From Burkholderiales bacterium (GTDB lineage Bacteria > Pseudomonadota > Gammaproteobacteria > Burkholderiales > Usitatibacteraceae): a stretch of 6,591 nucleotides of DNA. Below the pieces are notes generated by a model. The model ran no database searches, was not told where the DNA came from, and was given only the letters and a program-made list of their open reading frames with translations. The stretch lies in the NCBI GenBank assembly GCA_017880705.1, contig JADGRS010000184.1, forward strand, positions 1 through 6,591, in the 5' to 3' direction. Within the stretch, counting starts at the first letter, position 1. Every line of letters begins with the position of its first letter. Positions 6,130 to 6,591 of the stretch are shown in pieces. Position numbers and translations under genes: made by a program.

Positions 6130-6591
6130 ATGGCAGCCAACCCGATCTCCGATTTCGATCTCGGCCCCCTCACGTGGGTCAAGACCGAGATCGACCACTC
6201 GCTCAACCAGGCGCGCGAGACCCTCGACAAGCTCGCGGCCAATCCCGCCGACCGCGCGCCCGTCAAGTACATCCTCACGCATCTGCACCAGGCCACGGGC
6301 GCGCTCGCAATGGTGGGGCTGGGCGCGGCGACGCGCTTCAACGAGGAGCTGGAGAAGCTCGTGGGCTTCCTCGAGACCGAGGACGCGGGGCACCTTCCCG
6401 CGGCCGTGGCCGCGGCGAAGAAGGCGATCTCCGCCCTGTCGGCCTATCTCGACACGCTGCTCGCGGGCCAGCCCGATCACCCCATGCGCCTTCTCGCGCC
6501 GTACCTCGAGCTCAATCGCGCGCGCGGACACAGCGATGCCAACGAAGGCGATCTTTTCTTTCCGAACCTCGGTGCCGCGCTGCCTCCCATG
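6130..6591 (+). CDS. chpA: Hybrid chemotaxis histidine kinase ChpA/PilL, N-terminal part (cut by window edge)
   Basis: CheA-like kinase that would phosphorylate PilG and PilH. The frame from ATG 6130 stays open for 154 codons to the window end. The visible part is the helical N-terminal domain of ChpA/PilL, related to the FimL N-terminal region: FDLGPLTWVKTEIDHSLNQA (9-28), then YILTHLHQATGALAMVGLGA (47-66), TRFNEELEKLV (68-78), YLDTLLAGQPDHPMRLLAPY (107-126) and LFFPNLGAALPP. HLHQATGALAMVGL resembles an Hpt helix, with His53 in the H-x-x-x-G position; whether it is phosphorylated cannot be told. The later Hpt, kinase, CheW-like and receiver domains lie outside the window. No clear Shine-Dalgarno precedes the start and no other in-frame start is seen nearby. 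Position after pilJ fits; a free-standing FimL-type scaffold is the less likely alternative. Confidence 0.9.
   Translation, partial: MAANPISDFDLGPLTWVKTEIDHSLNQARETLDKLAANPADRAPVKYILTHLHQATGALAMVGLGAATRFNEELEKLVGFLETEDAGHLPAAVAAAKKAISALSAYLDTLLAGQPDHPMRLLAPYLELNRARGHSDANEGDLFFPNLGAALPPM

Noticed and set aside
1..6591. Mobile elements, CRISPR arrays, tRNA or rRNA genes, or an undescribed defence-type system
   Set aside because: No spaced repeats, transposase-like or nuclease-like product, target duplications or structural RNA signatures were seen. All sizeable coding regions belong to known families.

Overview
The window reads as one stretch of high-GC chromosome from a betaproteobacterium-like Gram-negative bacterium. 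I base this on the protein variants (ThiD, PilG, PilH and PilJ forms with betaproteobacterial character) and on the gene order hemL-thiE-thiD, rubredoxin, pilGHIJ-chpA, which I recall as common in that class. I cannot name a genus.

The left third (1-1946) is a minus-strand block read right to left: thiD (HMP/HMP-P kinase), thiE (thiamin phosphate synthase) and the first 159 codons of hemL (glutamate-1-semialdehyde aminotransferase, running off the left edge). thiD and thiE overlap by 11 bases, and thiE and hemL by 29, so they are probably co-transcribed and translationally coupled. ThiD supplies HMP-PP, which ThiE joins to the thiazole phosphate. HemL makes 5-aminolevulinate for tetrapyrroles, a different pathway.

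A 135-base divergent region (1947-2081) separates thiD from a small plus-strand rubredoxin gene (2082-2276). It holds two inverted repeats and a weak promoter candidate. I see no TPP riboswitch.

The next gap (2277-2510) contains an AT-rich island, unusual for this window, that probably holds the promoter of the last block. Between it and pilG lies a GC-rich hairpin followed by a short T run.

The right-hand part (2511-6591) is a plus-strand chemosensory operon of the Pil-Chp type that controls type IV pili and twitching: pilG and pilH (single-domain response regulators), pilI (CheW adaptor), pilJ (membrane receptor) and the first 154 codons of chpA/pilL (large hybrid histidine kinase, cut by the right edge). 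PilJ senses in the periplasm, PilI links it to ChpA, and ChpA passes phosphate to PilG and PilH. No pilK methyltransferase gene lies between pilJ and chpA.

I found no mobile element, CRISPR array, RNA gene or unknown multigene system. The points worth a second look are small: an extra cysteine beside a rubredoxin iron ligand, a long basic low-complexity N-terminal tail on PilJ, and several palindromes in the two intergenic regions.
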